Shown here: positions 1-10,362 of the stretch, one piece after another
Layout of the letters: each line of letters starts with the position of its first letter
How positions within the stretch are numbered: the first letter of the stretch is position 1
Source: Pseudooceanicola marinus
GTDB lineage: Bacteria; Pseudomonadota; Alphaproteobacteria; Rhodobacterales; Rhodobacteraceae
Direction of reading: 5' to 3'
DNA length: 64,000 bases
Assembly (NCBI RefSeq): GCF_020177265.1
Contig: NZ_JAIVMC010000003.1
Location: forward strand, 454,279-518,278
Notes under the pieces: model-generated
What the model was told of the DNA's origin: nothing
The model's database searches: none
What the model saw: only the letters and a program-made list of their open reading frames with translations
Made by a program: the position numbers and the translations under genes

Positions 1-1
1 G

Positions 2-940
2 CCGTCGATCGTGATGGTGGTCTACGCGACCGCCACCGATGTCTCGGTCGGGCGCATGTTCCTGGGCGGCGTGATCCCGGGCATCATGGCGGGCCTGATG
101 CTGATGATCGCGATCTGGGTCATGGCGCGGATCAAGAACATGCCCAAGGGCGAGTTCGCGGGCATGGGCGAGGTGCTGTCGTCCTTCCGCGAGGCCTTCT
201 GGGGCCTGATGCTGATCGTCATCATCATGGTGGGCATCTACGGCATCCCGGGCGTCACCGGCGCGATCTTCACGCCGACCGAAGCCGCCGCCGTGGCCTC
301 CGTCTATGCCTTCATCGCGGCCAACTTCATCTACCGCGACATGGGCCCGCTGGCGACCGAAGGGGAGGGGCGCAACAAGTCCCTGCTGCAGAAACCCATG
401 GCCCTGGTCACCGCCTGGTTCCACCGCGACACCCAGAAGACCCTGTTCGAGGCGGGCAGGCTGACCATCACGCTGATGTTCGTGATCGCCAATGCGCTGA
501 TCCTGAAGCACGTGCTGACGGATGAGCAGATCCCGCAGATGGTGGCAGAGGCCATGCTCTCGGCCGGGTTCGGCAAGATCATGTTCCTGGTTGTCGTCAA
601 CGTCATCCTGCTGATCGGCGGGCAGTTCATGGAACCCTCGGGCCTGCTGGTCATCGTGGCACCCCTGGTCTTCCCGATCGCCATCGAGCTGGGGGTCGAT
701 CCGATCCATCTGGGTATCATCATGGTGGTCAACATGGAGATCGGCATGATCACCCCGCCCGTGGGCCTGAACCTCTTCGTCACCTCGGGCGTGGCGGGGA
801 TGCCGATGATGCGCGTGGTCAAGGCCGCGGCGCCCTTCCTGGCGGTGCTCTTCGTCTTCCTGATCCTGGTGACCTATGTGCCCGCGATCTCCACAGCCCT
901 GCCGAACGCGGTGATGGGACCGGAGATCGTGACGAACTGA
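2..940 (+). CDS. dctM: TRAP transporter large permease, DctM family (5' end outside window)
   Basis: The reading frame is open to the left edge, so the gene starts upstream. About 312 residues of the C-terminal part are visible. The protein is a string of hydrophobic segments and carries the family's PSIVMVVYA stretch near the start and the GMITPPVGLNLF stretch near residue 245, both typical of the large (12-TM) membrane subunit of tripartite ATP-independent periplasmic transporters. It would import an organic acid or similar solute in the inner membrane together with a small DctQ subunit and a periplasmic DctP protein, presumably encoded upstream out of view. A strong hairpin terminator follows the stop. 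The substrate cannot be read from the sequence. Confidence 0.92.
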   Translation, partial: PSIVMVVYATATDVSVGRMFLGGVIPGIMAGLMLMIAIWVMARIKNMPKGEFAGMGEVLSSFREAFWGLMLIVIIMVGIYGIPGVTGAIFTPTEAAAVASVYAFIAANFIYRDMGPLATEGEGRNKSLLQKPMALVTAWFHRDTQKTLFEAGRLTITLMFVIANALILKHVLTDEQIPQMVAEAMLSAGFGKIMFLVVVNVILLIGGQFMEPSGLLVIVAPLVFPIAIELGVDPIHLGIIMVVNMEIGMITPPVGLNLFVTSGVAGMPMMRVVKAAAPFLAVLFVFLILVTYVPAISTALPNAVMGPEIVTN

Positions 941-970
941 GCGTTTCAAAGGTGAGATGTTGTGTGGAAG

Positions 971-997
971 CGGCGGTCCTTCGGGGCCGCCGTTTTT
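971..997 (+). terminator. Rho-independent terminator after the TRAP permease
   Basis: A 9-bp stem, CGGCGGTCC (971-979) with GGGCCGCCG (984-992) including one G-T wobble, is closed by a TTCG tetraloop and followed by TTTTT (993-997). It lies 31 bases after the permease stop. Confidence 0.9.
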
Positions 998-1030
998 ACA
1001 TTCGCCGGGCGGGGGGGATCGGCCTTCGGC

Positions 1031-1144
1031 CGATGCCTCCGGCGGGAGTATTTGTGCCTCGGTGAAGGAGCGGGACAGCGCCCGGTGAGGCGGCCGACTT
1101 TCGCAGGAGGAGCGTGCCACGCGCCTCTTGCAAACGTCCGCCGC
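1031..1144. repeat. Intergenic repeat with a long imperfect inverted repeat
   Basis: This gene-free stretch between two operons contains GGAGTATTTGTGCCTCGGTGAA, close to GAGTATTTTTCCCGAGGTGAA near 41369-41391. It is followed by a long imperfect hairpin (about 1090-1116 against 1117-1144), whose arms are GCGGCCGACTTTCGC... and its near complement. It looks like a copy of the short interspersed repeats that I associate with Rhodobacteraceae. No open reading frame in it looks coding. Confidence 0.5.
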
Positions 1145-1225
1145 CCGGAGAGGCAGTTGCTGTGCCTGTCCGGGCGGGGAATACTGGTGGGGGGACGCGC
1201 GGCGGGGGCAAGGCCCCCCTTTGCG

Positions 1226-1975
1226 TCAGGCGTTTTCCAGCGCGGTGATGATCGGGGCAAAATCCGCGGCCTTCAGCGAGGCGCCGCCCACCAGGGCGCC
1301 GTCGACGTTGGAGATGGCGAAGATCTCATCGGCATTCGAGGCCTTCACCGAGCCGCCGTAGAGCAGGCGCACGGATTTGCCGACACCATAGCCGAAGCGG
1401 TTCTCCAGCCGGTCGCGCATGAAGTCATGCACCTCGCCGATCTGGTCGCTGGTGGGGACCTGGCCGGTGCCGATGGCCCAGACGGGTTCATAGGCCACCA
1501 CCAGGTTTTCGCCGTTGGATCCGTCGGGGATCGACAGCGACAGCTGGCCGCCGATGATGTCCAGGGTGTTGGTCGCCTCGCGCTGGAACTCGCTTTCGCC
1601 GACGCAGATGATGGTGGTCAGCCCGACCTCCTGCGCGGCCTGGGCCAGCAGGCGCACCTCTTCCGAGGTCTCGCCATGATCGGCGCGGCGTTCGGAATGG
1701 CCCAGGATGACGGCGGTGGCGCCCACATCCTTCAGCATCTCGGCGGAGATGTCGCCGGTGTGCGGACCGGCCAGCTTGTGGTGACAGGTCTGACCGCCGA
1801 CGAAGAGCGGGCTGGACCAGCACATGTCGACGGCCGGGGCCAGCAGCGTGGCGGGCGGGCAGATCAGGATGTCGCAGCCCGGATCGGGGTGTTCATCCTT
1901 GAGCTTCTCCAGCTCCTTCAGTGAGGCGCGGAGCCCGTTCATCTTCCAGTTGCCGGCGGCGAGTTTTCTGCGCAT
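1226..1975 (-). CDS. tpiA: Triose-phosphate isomerase
   Basis: This 249-residue protein interconverts dihydroxyacetone phosphate and glyceraldehyde 3-phosphate in glycolysis and the Calvin/gluconeogenic routes, as a cytosolic TIM-barrel dimer. Visible active-site motifs are AGNWKMNG (Lys near residue 12), ILGHSERR (catalytic His near 95), the AYEPVWAIGTG loop with the catalytic Glu near 165, and the phosphate-binding YGGSV near 207. Length is normal for the family. The ATG at 1975 begins MRRKLAAGNW and is the natural start; the longer upstream reading frame is not conserved-looking. Confidence 0.98.
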   Translation of the reverse strand: MRRKLAAGNWKMNGLRASLKELEKLKDEHPDPGCDILICPPATLLAPAVDMCWSSPLFVGGQTCHHKLAGPHTGDISAEMLKDVGATAVILGHSERRADHGETSEEVRLLAQAAQEVGLTTIICVGESEFQREATNTLDIIGGQLSLSIPDGSNGENLVVAYEPVWAIGTGQVPTSDQIGEVHDFMRDRLENRFGYGVGKSVRLLYGGSVKASNADEIFAISNVDGALVGGASLKAADFAPIITALENA

Positions 1976-2168
1976 TCCCTGTTCCCTCTTCCGGGCGATT
2001 TCCACGGTCTCCCGGGGGCTTAGCCCGGGGCGCCGCGGGTCCGGGACGTGGCGCCCCGGTATCCTTGTCCGCATTCTTGCCCTTGGGAGGGCAAGGTCAA
2101 GGGGACGGTAGCGCTCACAGCCGGGCAATCCACCCCGGAGGCCGGCATGCGCCGATCGCGGCCGGCGA

Positions 2169-2555
2169 TCAGCCCTTTTGACTGGCCGCCCTGCGCGCCT
2201 TGGCGGCCCGTTTCGCCAGTGCCGCCGCCCGCGCCGGACCAAGCGACAGCCGGGCCCAGTGCAGCGCCTCTTCGGGATCGTCGAGGGCGCTTTCGGGCAG
2301 GGACATCAGGCTTGGAACCACCCGCGGACCCGTCTTGCGGGCGTAGGTGAAGGGCTCAGATCCGGCGGTGCGGAAGGCGGCCTCGGTCGTGGCGTCGGAT
2401 TTCATGTAGATCGTGCCGGAGGCGGAGATCATAGCGATCGTCACGTCCTCCTCGACGTAAAGTGCCGCGCCCGAGAACATGCGCCCGACCCGCAGCGGGC
2501 CGAGGTCGGCGAAAAGATCACGCAGGTGTTCGAGGAAGTCGGGATCGACGGCCAT
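2169..2555 (-). CDS. TfoX N-terminal domain protein
   Basis: This small protein of 128 residues consists of a single TfoX_N domain: MFSGAALYVEEDVTIAMIS near residue 26 and the IYMKSDATTEAAF segment match the family's core. Full TfoX/Sxy proteins regulate competence in gamma-proteobacteria, but the stand-alone N-terminal domain is common in alpha-proteobacteria and its role is unknown there. The last 25 residues are a basic, alanine-rich tail. It lies between tpiA and an Fe-S carrier gene, all on the minus strand, without obvious functional linkage. Confidence 0.85.
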   Translation of the reverse strand: MAVDPDFLEHLRDLFADLGPLRVGRMFSGAALYVEEDVTIAMISASGTIYMKSDATTEAAFRTAGSEPFTYARKTGPRVVPSLMSLPESALDDPEEALHWARLSLGPARAAALAKRAAKARRAASQKG

Positions 2556-2624
2556 TGTGCCCTCCGGGATGCGGGCAGACTGGCCGGAGGGGGCGCGGCG
2601 CGCAAGAGGCGCGGCGCCCGGGGG

Positions 2625-2975
2625 TCACATATCGGCGAACTTGATCGACTCGCCGCAGCCGCAGGCCTCGGTGACGTTCGGGTTGTTGAACTTGAATCCG
2701 GATTCCAGCAGCGCGACCTCGTAGTCGATCTCGGTGCCGAAGAGGAACATCTGCGCCATGGGGGCGATCATCACCCGCGCGCCATCCTGTTCGACGACCT
2801 CATCGTTCGGATCGACGCTGTCCACGTAGTCCATGGTGTATTCCATGCCCGCGCAGCCGCCTTTCTTCACGCCGATGCGCAGGCCCTCGTGGCCGTCCTT
2901 CTTCATCAGCTTGACGATCTGCTGTGCCGCGCGCGGGGTCATGGTGACCGCCTGTTTGCCGGGAATGCTGAACAT
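2625..2975 (-). CDS. A-type iron-sulfur cluster carrier (HesB/IscA/ErpA family)
   Basis: This protein of 116 residues passes Fe-S clusters from the assembly scaffold to apo-enzymes. The three conserved ligand cysteines are visible: one in KKGGCAGMEY (about residue 42) and two in ACGCGES near the C-terminus. The start at 2975 is chosen because GGAGA lies a few bases upstream; the longer frame would add 24 unlike residues. It could be called ErpA, IscA or SufA; sequence alone does not separate these here. Another Fe-S maturation gene, sufT, lies 2 kb away. Confidence 0.95.
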   Translation of the reverse strand: MFSIPGKQAVTMTPRAAQQIVKLMKKDGHEGLRIGVKKGGCAGMEYTMDYVDSVDPNDEVVEQDGARVMIAPMAQMFLFGTEIDYEVALLESGFKFNNPNVTEACGCGESIKFADM

Positions 2976-3073
2976 GGTGTCTCCTTTGGCGCCCGTTGGG
3001 GCGGGGCGCTTTGACCCCAAGATAAGGGGAGCGGGCGGCGATTCCAAGGGACCCTGGCGGGGGCGGGGCGTGC

Positions 3074-3943
3074 CTAGGCGCGCAACGGTCTGTGACCGGC
3101 CAGCAGATCCGCGTTGTCCCGGTAGAGCGCGGCGAGACGGGTGATCAGCCGCCGCAGGGGCGGGCGGTGGCGGTCGTCGGCGTGAAAGACGAGGTGCTGG
3201 GTTTCCTCCAGCGCCTCGATGGGCGGGCCGGCGCGGGTCAGGGCCGGATCGCGGTCGCCGGTCATGCAGGGCATGACGCCGATGCCGGCGCCGGCGCGGA
3301 CCAGTTCGTGCACCGTTGCGACCGAATTGGCAAGCACGGCGACCGGCAGGTCCTGCTCGTGCAGCCAGCGGGCGGCGGGATGGCGGGCGTGGTCGGGATC
3401 CATGGCGACCCAGCCCAGCCCTTCCGCACCGGGCAGGGAGTGGCTGCGGTAGGGGGCGAAGCGCAGGCGACCCAGGGGGCGGGAGGCGAGGTTGCCGGCC
3501 TCCGGCGCGCGGTTGCGGATGCCCGCGTCGATCTCGCGGTGCGCGATGTCCAGCGTGGCCTCGGTAGTGATGAAATGCAGGCGGAAGTCGTCACCGGGGC
3601 GACAGATCTCGGCCACCCGGTCGGCCAGGAAATGCGCGGTGGCAGTCCCGGCGGAGAGGCGCAGGAACGGCGCCTCGGACGCGTCACCGAAAAGCGCCGC
3701 GACAGGCCGTGCCGCGGCCTGCATGGCGCGGACCCGCTCGTGCAGGGCGCGTCCCGCCGGTGTCAGCTCGTAGCCCGTGGGGCCGCGCCGAAAGAGGCTC
3801 TGGCCCGCCATCTCCTCCAGCGCCAGCATGCGACGCCCGATGGTGGGCGCGCTGAGACCGCAGCGTCGGGCGGCGCCGCTGAGGCCACCGGCCTCGGCCA
3901 CGTGATAGAAGACATGCAGGTCGTCCCACTTCAAGTCTTTCAT
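3074..3943 (-). CDS. LysR-family transcriptional regulator
   Basis: The 289-residue protein has a LysR-type winged helix at residues 1-62 (WDDLHVFYHVAEAGGLSGAARR...) followed by a shortened effector-binding domain with LRFAPYRSHSLPG and GAGIGVMPCM segments. It resembles the LysR subgroup with a Trp-Asp-Asp start. The usual target would be the divergent gene; here only a small doubtful reading frame at 4030 starts in that direction. Effector is unknown. Confidence 0.92.
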   Translation of the reverse strand: MKDLKWDDLHVFYHVAEAGGLSGAARRCGLSAPTIGRRMLALEEMAGQSLFRRGPTGYELTPAGRALHERVRAMQAAARPVAALFGDASEAPFLRLSAGTATAHFLADRVAEICRPGDDFRLHFITTEATLDIAHREIDAGIRNRAPEAGNLASRPLGRLRFAPYRSHSLPGAEGLGWVAMDPDHARHPAARWLHEQDLPVAVLANSVATVHELVRAGAGIGVMPCMTGDRDPALTRAGPPIEALEETQHLVFHADDRHRPPLRRLITRLAALYRDNADLLAGHRPLRA

Positions 3944-4029
3944 CAGTGAAAATCCTATTGCTGGATTAGGCGCAGAAAACCCTCTTTTGGCAGGCTACCT
4001 TTCCGCATGCGAAAAGGAAAGGACGGCCA

Positions 4030-4284
4030 ATGCTACCACTCCTTCCACCCTCGCCGCGGCGTCTGCTGTCGGAACAGGAGGTCTGGGATCTGGGCGCGCG
4101 GACCCCGCGCAACCGGCTGCGCGCCCTGTACGCCTGGCTGCGCCGCAACGCGAAAAGGGCGACGCCGTGGCGCCGCCCTTCGCATACGTCAACCGATACG
4201 GTCGGTCAGGCCACGGCGCCCACGCGCTGCGGCGCCACCGGGGTCCCTTCGACCTCGGCCAGCGCCTCGGACAGGGCGGGGTAG
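4030..4284 (+). CDS. Possible small protein, 84 aa, divergent from LysR gene
   Basis: An ATG at 4030 with an AAGGA-like ribosome site about ten bases upstream opens 84 codons. The first 60 residues (LLSEQEVWDLGARTPRNRL, then a basic ALYAWLRRNAKR stretch) look protein-like, while the last third overlaps the end of the opposite gene and has shadow-like composition. It sits where a LysR target gene would be expected. I do not recognise a family, and it may be a chance frame. Confidence 0.3.
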   Translation: MLPLLPPSPRRLLSEQEVWDLGARTPRNRLRALYAWLRRNAKRATPWRRPSHTSTDTVGQATAPTRCGATGVPSTSASASDRAG

Positions 4285-4847
4285 CCCGCGCCCATCAGGG
4301 CCTGGCGCACGGCCTGGCGGGTGATCCCGAGGCTTTCGGCCACGGTGGAATGGGTTGGTGCGTCCTGCGACAGCATCGGCAGGACGGCCTTGGCCTGGGC
4401 CGCGGTCCAGCGGGCCGAGACATGGTCCACGAGCCGCGCCACGGCGGCCAGTTCAGATCCGTCGCCATGTCCGAAGCGCGCGCCGCGCAGACCGTCGAGG
4501 ATGCCCAGCGAGGTCAGGAAGGCCAGCCCCTCGGCCTGGCCGAGGTCGCGGCTGGCCGGGATCTCGCCGGGGCCGCTGACCATGGCGATGGCGGTGTCGA
4601 ATTGCCGGCCCTTCTGGCGGATGCCGGCGCGCATGGCCAGCGCCTCGCGCAGGGCAGGGCGAGCGGGACTGAGCACGAGTTGCCAGCCGTATTGACCGAT
4701 GCGCGTGAAACAGACCGGCATGTCCTGCCAGGATCGGATCAGCCGGGCCGCCTGGCCCAGACCTTCGTAGCACTCCGCTAGGGCGGACTCGTCCATCTTC
4801 GCCCCGGCCTCGATGGTGCCGGAGAGGACGGTGATTTTCTGTGACAT
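4206..4847 (-). CDS. Hypothetical protein with C-terminal helix-turn-helix
   Basis: The product has 213 residues. The C-terminal 75 residues contain a clear helix-turn-helix (HSTVAESLGITRQAVRQALMGAGY), so it probably binds DNA. The N-terminal 130 residues (CFTRIGQYGWQLVLSPARP, then ALREALAMRAGIRQKGRQFD) look like a nucleotide- or ligand-linked alpha/beta region but I cannot name it. The arrangement resembles SatD/MarR-like bacterial regulators only loosely. The promoter region upstream (4848-5129) is A+T-richer than its surroundings and holds no gene. Confidence 0.7.
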   Translation of the reverse strand: MSQKITVLSGTIEAGAKMDESALAECYEGLGQAARLIRSWQDMPVCFTRIGQYGWQLVLSPARPALREALAMRAGIRQKGRQFDTAIAMVSGPGEIPASRDLGQAEGLAFLTSLGILDGLRGARFGHGDGSELAAVARLVDHVSARWTAAQAKAVLPMLSQDAPTHSTVAESLGITRQAVRQALMGAGYPALSEALAEVEGTPVAPQRVGAVA

Positions 4848-5129
4848 ACTGCTCTACCTTGCCCGTTTTATATCTTGGTTGCCTGTTTGATTTTTTGGGG
4901 AAAGGTTAACCCCTTTCGCAGGATCTGGGAAGCCCGAAAGCTTCCTGTCAGGATCTGTGGCCCTGCCGCTACATCTCGCGTGGGCGCCAAAAGGCGCCGC
5001 AATGGATGGGCCCGGAGAGGCTGATTTTCAGGGGAAAGGCGCGATCACCGGGCGCAGAAACGCATCGTCGACCAGGGTCGGCGGTTGGGATCAGGGTGCG
5101 CGGGACGGGCGAATGGGCGCCCAAAAGAA

Positions 5130-5154
5130 AAGGCCCCGGGTCTGCCGGGGCCTT
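5130..5154 (-). terminator. Terminator after sufT
   Basis: A perfect 10-bp stem, AAGGCCCCGG (5130-5139) with CCGGGGCCTT (5145-5154) and a five-base loop. Read on the minus strand it is followed by TTTCTTTTGG. It lies directly after the sufT stop. Confidence 0.85.
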
Positions 5155-5158
5155 CGGA

Positions 5159-5521
5159 TCACATGAAGCCCAGTTCCAGCCGGGCCTCGTCGCTCATCAT
5201 GTCCATGCCCCAGGGCGGTTCCCAGGTCAGCTGCACATCCACCGTCTTGACCCCGTCCAGCGGCTCGACCGCATCGGCGATCCAGCCCGGCATGTCGCCG
5301 GCCACCGGGCAGCCAGGGGCGGTCAGGGTCATGATGATGCGGACGTCGTTCTCGTCCGTGATGTCGATGGTGTAGATCAGCCCCAGGTCGAAGATGTTCA
5401 CCGGGATCTCCGGGTCGTAGACCGTGCGACAGGCCTCGGCCACCTTGTCGTAAAGCGGGTGGTCGGTCGAGGAGGGCGCGATCAGCGGGGCGCCTTCGAG
5501 GGGCTCTGATTGCTCGGTCAT
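5159..5521 (-). CDS. sufT: SUF-system Fe-S maturation protein SufT (MIP18/DUF59)
   Basis: This 120-residue single-domain MIP18-family protein carries the family signature YDPEIPVNIFDLGLIY (about residues 35-50) and the TAPGCPVAG motif with its conserved cysteine near residue 71, then LTWEPPWGMDMMSDEAR near the end. The family assists maturation of Fe-S proteins in the cytosol. The N-terminal 20 residues are an acidic, probably disordered lead. It is 81 bases downstream of tgt on the same strand and could be co-transcribed; usually sufT sits in the suf operon, so it is displaced here. Confidence 0.93.
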   Translation of the reverse strand: MTEQSEPLEGAPLIAPSSTDHPLYDKVAEACRTVYDPEIPVNIFDLGLIYTIDITDENDVRIIMTLTAPGCPVAGDMPGWIADAVEPLDGVKTVDVQLTWEPPWGMDMMSDEARLELGFM

Positions 5522-5602
5522 GGTGTCTCCGTCCTATTCCTGACCCGCCATATAAGGATTGCGCGGCGCGAGGTCCAGTGCCGCGCAGGCGTTCGGGCAT
5601 GC

Positions 5603-6733
<1,131 letters not shown>

Positions 6734-6827
6734 GACGGGGCCATAGCGCGCGCTGCGGCGCTTGGCTAGAGGGAGGGGCGCTGCCCGACGGATCCTCATA
6801 CCGCCCCCCCCTCTTCATACGTTGGCC

Positions 6828-6879
6828 GAAAATACTCCGGGGGAGTCTTCGCCTCGCGAAGACGGGGGGCAGCGCCCCC
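6828..6879. repeat. Intergenic repeat, AATACTCC-GGGGGAGT type
   Basis: The element reads GAAAATACTCCGGGGGAGTC, then TTCGCCTCGCGAAGAC, then GGGGGGCAGCGCCCCC: three consecutive short inverted repeats. A sister copy lies at 41506-41553 with the same outer blocks and a different middle hairpin. It sits in the 375-base gene-free gap between tgt and lon. The rest of the gap (6880-7108) holds no gene I can support and must contain the lon promoter. Confidence 0.75.
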
Positions 6880-7108
6880 GCATCCGGCGCGCAGCCAGCG
6901 CGCCCTGTGGACAACTCGCTCCGGGCTGGTTTTTCCCCTGTGGCGCCTTATATCCCGCTTGCTGCCGCCTCGCCCCACGGGCAGGATGGCCGGAACCACG
7001 GTTGAAGATCGCGGGCCTCGCGCCCAGATTAAGAGACTGTAAACCGGAGAAGGCCATGGTTGCCGCCGCGCGGGGCCGGTGCCTTCTGCCCAAGATCAAG
7101 GATAGAGC

Positions 7109-9520
7109 ATGCAAGAGCCTCTCAACCCGTCCTACGCCGTCCTGCCCCTGCGTGACATCGCGGTCTTCCCGCACATGATCGTGCCCCTCTTCGTGGGGCG
7201 CGACAAATCCGTGCGGGCGCTGGAAGAGGTGATGACGGAGAACAAGCAGATCCTGCTGGCCAGCCAGAAGGATCCGGCGGAGGACGATCCCACCGCCGAG
7301 GGCATCCACCGCACCGGCGTGCTGGCCAACGTGCTGCAGCTGTTGAAACTGCCCGACGGCACCGTGAAGGTGCTGGTCGAAGGCTCGATCCGCGTGCGGA
7401 TCGCAGAATATCTGGACAACGACGACTTCTTCGAGGCCCGTGCCGAGCTGCTGGAAGAGGAGCCGGGCGACGAGGCGACCACCGAGGCGCTGCTGCGCAC
7501 CGTGGCCGAGGAGTTCGAACGTTACGCCAAGGTGAAGAAGAACATCCCCGAGGAGGCGCTGACCGCCGTGGCCGAAAGCCATGAGCCCTCGCGCCTGGCC
7601 GACCTGGTTGCCGGCCATCTCGGCATCGAGGTGGAGCAGAAGCAGGAGCTTCTGGAGACCCTGTCGATCTCCGACCGGCTGGAGAAGGTCTATGGTCTGA
7701 TGCAGGGGGAGATGTCCGTCCTGCAGGTCGAGAAGAAGATCAAGACCCGCGTCAAATCCCAGATGGAGCGGACGCAGCGCGAGTACTATCTGAATGAGCA
7801 GATGAAGGCCATTCAGAAGGAGCTGGGCGACGGCGAGGACGGCGAGGGCGAAATCGCCGAGCTGGAGCAGCGCATCAGCGAGACCAAGCTGTCGAAGGAA
7901 GCCCGCGAGAAGGCCGAGGCCGAGATCAAGAAGCTGAAGTCGATGTCGCCGATGTCGGCCGAGGCCACCGTCGTGCGCAATTACCTCGACTGGATGCTGT
8001 CGATCCCGTGGGGCACCAAGAGCCGCGTGAAGAAGGACCTCGGCCTGGCCGAACGGACCCTCGATTCCGATCACTACGGGCTGGAGAAGGTCAAGGAACG
8101 CATCGTCGAATACCTCGCGGTGCAGCAGCGTTCGAAAAAGCTGAAGGGGCCGATCCTGTGCCTCGTCGGCCCCCCGGGCGTGGGTAAGACCTCCCTGGGC
8201 AAATCGGTCGCCAAGGCCACGGGGCGCGAGTTCATCCGCATCAGCCTCGGCGGTGTGCGTGATGAAAGCGAGATCCGCGGCCACCGGCGGACCTACATCG
8301 GCTCGATGCCTGGCAAGATCATCCAGGCGCTGAAGAAGGCGAAGACGACGAACCCGCTGATCCTGCTCGATGAGATCGACAAGATGGGCCAGGACTTCCG
8401 CGGTGACCCGTCCAGCGCCATGCTGGAGGTGCTCGACCCGGAACAGAACGGCACCTTCGTCGACCACTACCTCGAGGTGGAATACGACCTCAGCAACGTG
8501 ATGTTCCTGACCACGGCGAACTCCTACAACATGCCGGGCCCGCTTCTGGACCGGATGGAGATCATCAGCCTCGCGGGCTACACCGAGGACGAAAAGCGCG
8601 AGATCGCGCGGCAGCACCTGGTCGACCAGGAGGTCAAGAACCACGGCCTGAAGAAGGACGAGTTCGAGATCACCGACGGCGCGCTGACCGAGATGATCCA
8701 GCGCTACACCCGCGAGGCGGGTGTGCGGAACCTCAAGCGCGAGATCGCCAAGCTGGCGCGGAAGGCCGTGACGCAGATCGTCAAGAAGGAGACCGACAAG
8801 GTTGTCGTCACCGAGGAGAACCTCGATGACTTCCTGGGCGTGAAGAAGTACCGCTACGGCCTGGCCGAGAAGGAAGACCAGATCGGCGTCGTCACCGGGC
8901 TGGCCTGGACCAGCGTGGGCGGCGACCTGCTGTCCATCGAGGCGCTGCGCCTGCCGGGCAAGGGCCGGATGAAGACCACCGGCAAGCTGGGCGACGTGAT
9001 GAAGGAGTCGATCGACGCTGCCTCCAGCTACGTCCGTTCGGTCGCGCCCGAGATCGGCGTCAAGCCGCCGCGCTTTGATCACTGGGACATCCACGTCCAC
9101 GTGCCTGATGGCGCCACGCCTAAGGACGGCCCCTCGGCCGGCCTGGCAATGGTGACCTCCATCGTTTCCGTGCTGACGCAGATCCCGGTGCGCAAGGATG
9201 TCGCCATGACCGGCGAGGTCTCCCTGCGCGGCAACGCCATGCCGATTGGCGGGCTGAAGGAGAAGCTGCTGGCCGCGCTGCGGGGGGGCATCAAGACCGT
9301 CTTCATCCCCGAGGAGAACGAGAAGGATCTGGCCGACATTCCCGACAACGTGAAGGAAGGGCTGAAGATCATTCCCGTGACCCACGTGAAGGAGGTTCTG
9401 GAACAGGCGCTGGTGCGCCAGCCGGAGCCCGTGGAATGGGACGAGGAGGCCGAGGAAGCCGCCGCGGCGGCCCGCACCAAGGCCGCCGAGGAAGCCGCCC
9501 GCCAGGCGGTTGCCCACTGA
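7109..9520 (+). CDS. lon: ATP-dependent Lon protease
   Basis: This 803-residue cytosolic AAA+ protease degrades misfolded and regulatory proteins. It has a LON substrate-binding domain (about 8-200, starting [15 protein letters not shown]), a coiled-coil segment, the Walker A GPPGVGKT near residue 355, Walker [11 protein letters not shown] near 418, and a C-terminal serine protease domain with the Ser/Lys dyad in [11 protein letters not shown] (Ser near 678) and the conserved Lys of [10 protein letters not shown] near 720. Full length and intact. It is followed by a strong terminator and then an HU-type gene, the usual order in many bacteria. Confidence 0.99.
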   Translation: MQEPLNPSYAVLPLRDIAVFPHMIVPLFVGRDKSVRALEEVMTENKQILLASQKDPAEDDPTAEGIHRTGVLANVLQLLKLPDGTVKVLVEGSIRVRIAEYLDNDDFFEARAELLEEEPGDEATTEALLRTVAEEFERYAKVKKNIPEEALTAVAESHEPSRLADLVAGHLGIEVEQKQELLETLSISDRLEKVYGLMQGEMSVLQVEKKIKTRVKSQMERTQREYYLNEQMKAIQKELGDGEDGEGEIAELEQRISETKLSKEAREKAEAEIKKLKSMSPMSAEATVVRNYLDWMLSIPWGTKSRVKKDLGLAERTLDSDHYGLEKVKERIVEYLAVQQRSKKLKGPILCLVGPPGVGKTSLGKSVAKATGREFIRISLGGVRDESEIRGHRRTYIGSMPGKIIQALKKAKTTNPLILLDEIDKMGQDFRGDPSSAMLEVLDPEQNGTFVDHYLEVEYDLSNVMFLTTANSYNMPGPLLDRMEIISLAGYTEDEKREIARQHLVDQEVKNHGLKKDEFEITDGALTEMIQRYTREAGVRNLKREIAKLARKAVTQIVKKETDKVVVTEENLDDFLGVKKYRYGLAEKEDQIGVVTGLAWTSVGGDLLSIEALRLPGKGRMKTTGKLGDVMKESIDAASSYVRSVAPEIGVKPPRFDHWDIHVHVPDGATPKDGPSAGLAMVTSIVSVLTQIPVRKDVAMTGEVSLRGNAMPIGGLKEKLLAALRGGIKTVFIPEENEKDLADIPDNVKEGLKIIPVTHVKEVLEQALVRQPEPVEWDEEAEEAAAAARTKAAEEAARQAVAH

Positions 9521-9573
9521 TCCAAGGGTCGGCGCCCCTGTGGCGGGCGCCGGCACCCCCGGGCATTTGATCA

Positions 9574-9609
9574 GGCCGCGCCTTCCCACCGGAGGGCGCG
9601 GCCTTTCTT
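9574..9609 (+). terminator. Rho-independent terminator after lon
   Basis: Stem GGCCGCGCC (9574-9582) with GGCGCGGCC (9595-9603), extended inward by TTCC/GGAG-type pairs, followed by TTTCTT. It lies 54 bases after the lon stop. Confidence 0.9.
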
Positions 9610-9730
9610 ATGGGCATCTGCCAAAGCGCCGCCACGGCAGGCGGGCGGGCAGGCATGAGGTGTTGGCCGCGCGGCATGTGGCTTGCTAGGCTGACAGGGA
9701 GCGAAGCCGGGAAATCGAGGGGGACAAACC

Positions 9731-10228
9731 ATGGCCACCAAACCGACCAGCACCAGCGGCAAGACCGCCGCCAGCCGCGCGGCCACCGCCAGCCGGCGCG
9801 CCGCGCAGAGCAGCCGGGCCCCCCGGACCGATGCGCCCGACGGGGAAACGCCACTGGAGGACACGCCAATGGAGGCGGGGGCCGCGGAAGACGACATGAG
9901 TTCGGACAAGGGCGCTGAACAGACGCCTCTGAAGAAGAAAGAGCTGATCGACCGCGTCGTGGCTCGCTCCGGCATGAAGAAGAAGGACGCCAAGCCGGTG
10001 GTCGAGGCGCTGCTGACGGTTCTGGGCGAAACCCTGTCCGAGGGGCGCGAGGCGAACCTGCAACCGCTGGGCAAGATCAAGGTCACCCGGACCAAGGATC
10101 TGGCCAATGGCCGGGTCATGACTGCCCGGGTTCGGCAAAGCGGCCCGGCCCTGGCGGAGCTGGATCAGGCCGCGGCGACCGAGGGTGAAATTTTGTCGAA
10201 TTCGCCTCTTGCAGACGGCGAAGAGTGA
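9731..10228 (+). CDS. HU/IHF-family DNA-binding protein with long N-terminal tail
   Basis: The C-terminal 95 residues of this 165-aa protein are an HU-type domain: KKKELIDRVVARSGMKKKDAK, then LGKIKVTRTKDLANGRV. HU proteins bend and compact DNA. The first 70 residues are a low-complexity tail: a basic Ala/Ser/Thr/Arg stretch (about 1-32) followed by an acidic one (33-65), unlike the 90-residue canonical HU made after lon in most bacteria. The tail would be expected to be disordered and to modulate DNA binding. The domain itself lacks the usual RNP arm sequence and may bind DNA differently. Confidence 0.85.
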   Translation: MATKPTSTSGKTAASRAATASRRAAQSSRAPRTDAPDGETPLEDTPMEAGAAEDDMSSDKGAEQTPLKKKELIDRVVARSGMKKKDAKPVVEALLTVLGETLSEGREANLQPLGKIKVTRTKDLANGRVMTARVRQSGPALAELDQAAATEGEILSNSPLADGEE

Positions 10229-10249
10229 CGGTAGAGAACGCGGCACGGC

Positions 10250-10324
10250 GGGTGATTAGCTCAGTGGTAGAGCGCTTCGTTCACATCGAAGATGTCAGGA
10301 GTTCAAATCTCTTATCACCCACCA
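10250..10324 (+). tRNA. tRNA-Val (anticodon CAC)
   Basis: A 75-nt cloverleaf: acceptor GGGTGAT pairs with ATCACCC, the anticodon stem CTTCG/CGAAG carries the loop TTCACAT with anticodon CAC, the T-arm contains GTTCAAATC, and CCA is encoded (10322-10324). It is followed by its own hairpin terminator. Confidence 0.96.
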
Positions 10325-10338
10325 TCTAAAACGCTGCA

Positions 10339-10362
10339 GAGCCTCGGGTCCGCCCGGGGCTC
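10339..10362 (+). terminator. Terminator after tRNA-Val(CAC)
   Basis: Stem GAGCCTCGGG (10339-10348) with CCCGGGGCTC (10353-10362), one G-T wobble, TCCG loop, followed by a T-containing TTCGCGTTT tail. Confidence 0.75.

Noticed and set aside
6815..9589. Long minus-strand frame of 924 codons across lon
   Set aside because: It is the shadow of lon; composition is His/Leu/Gly/Arg-rich as usual for antisense frames in G+C-rich DNA, and lon is certain.
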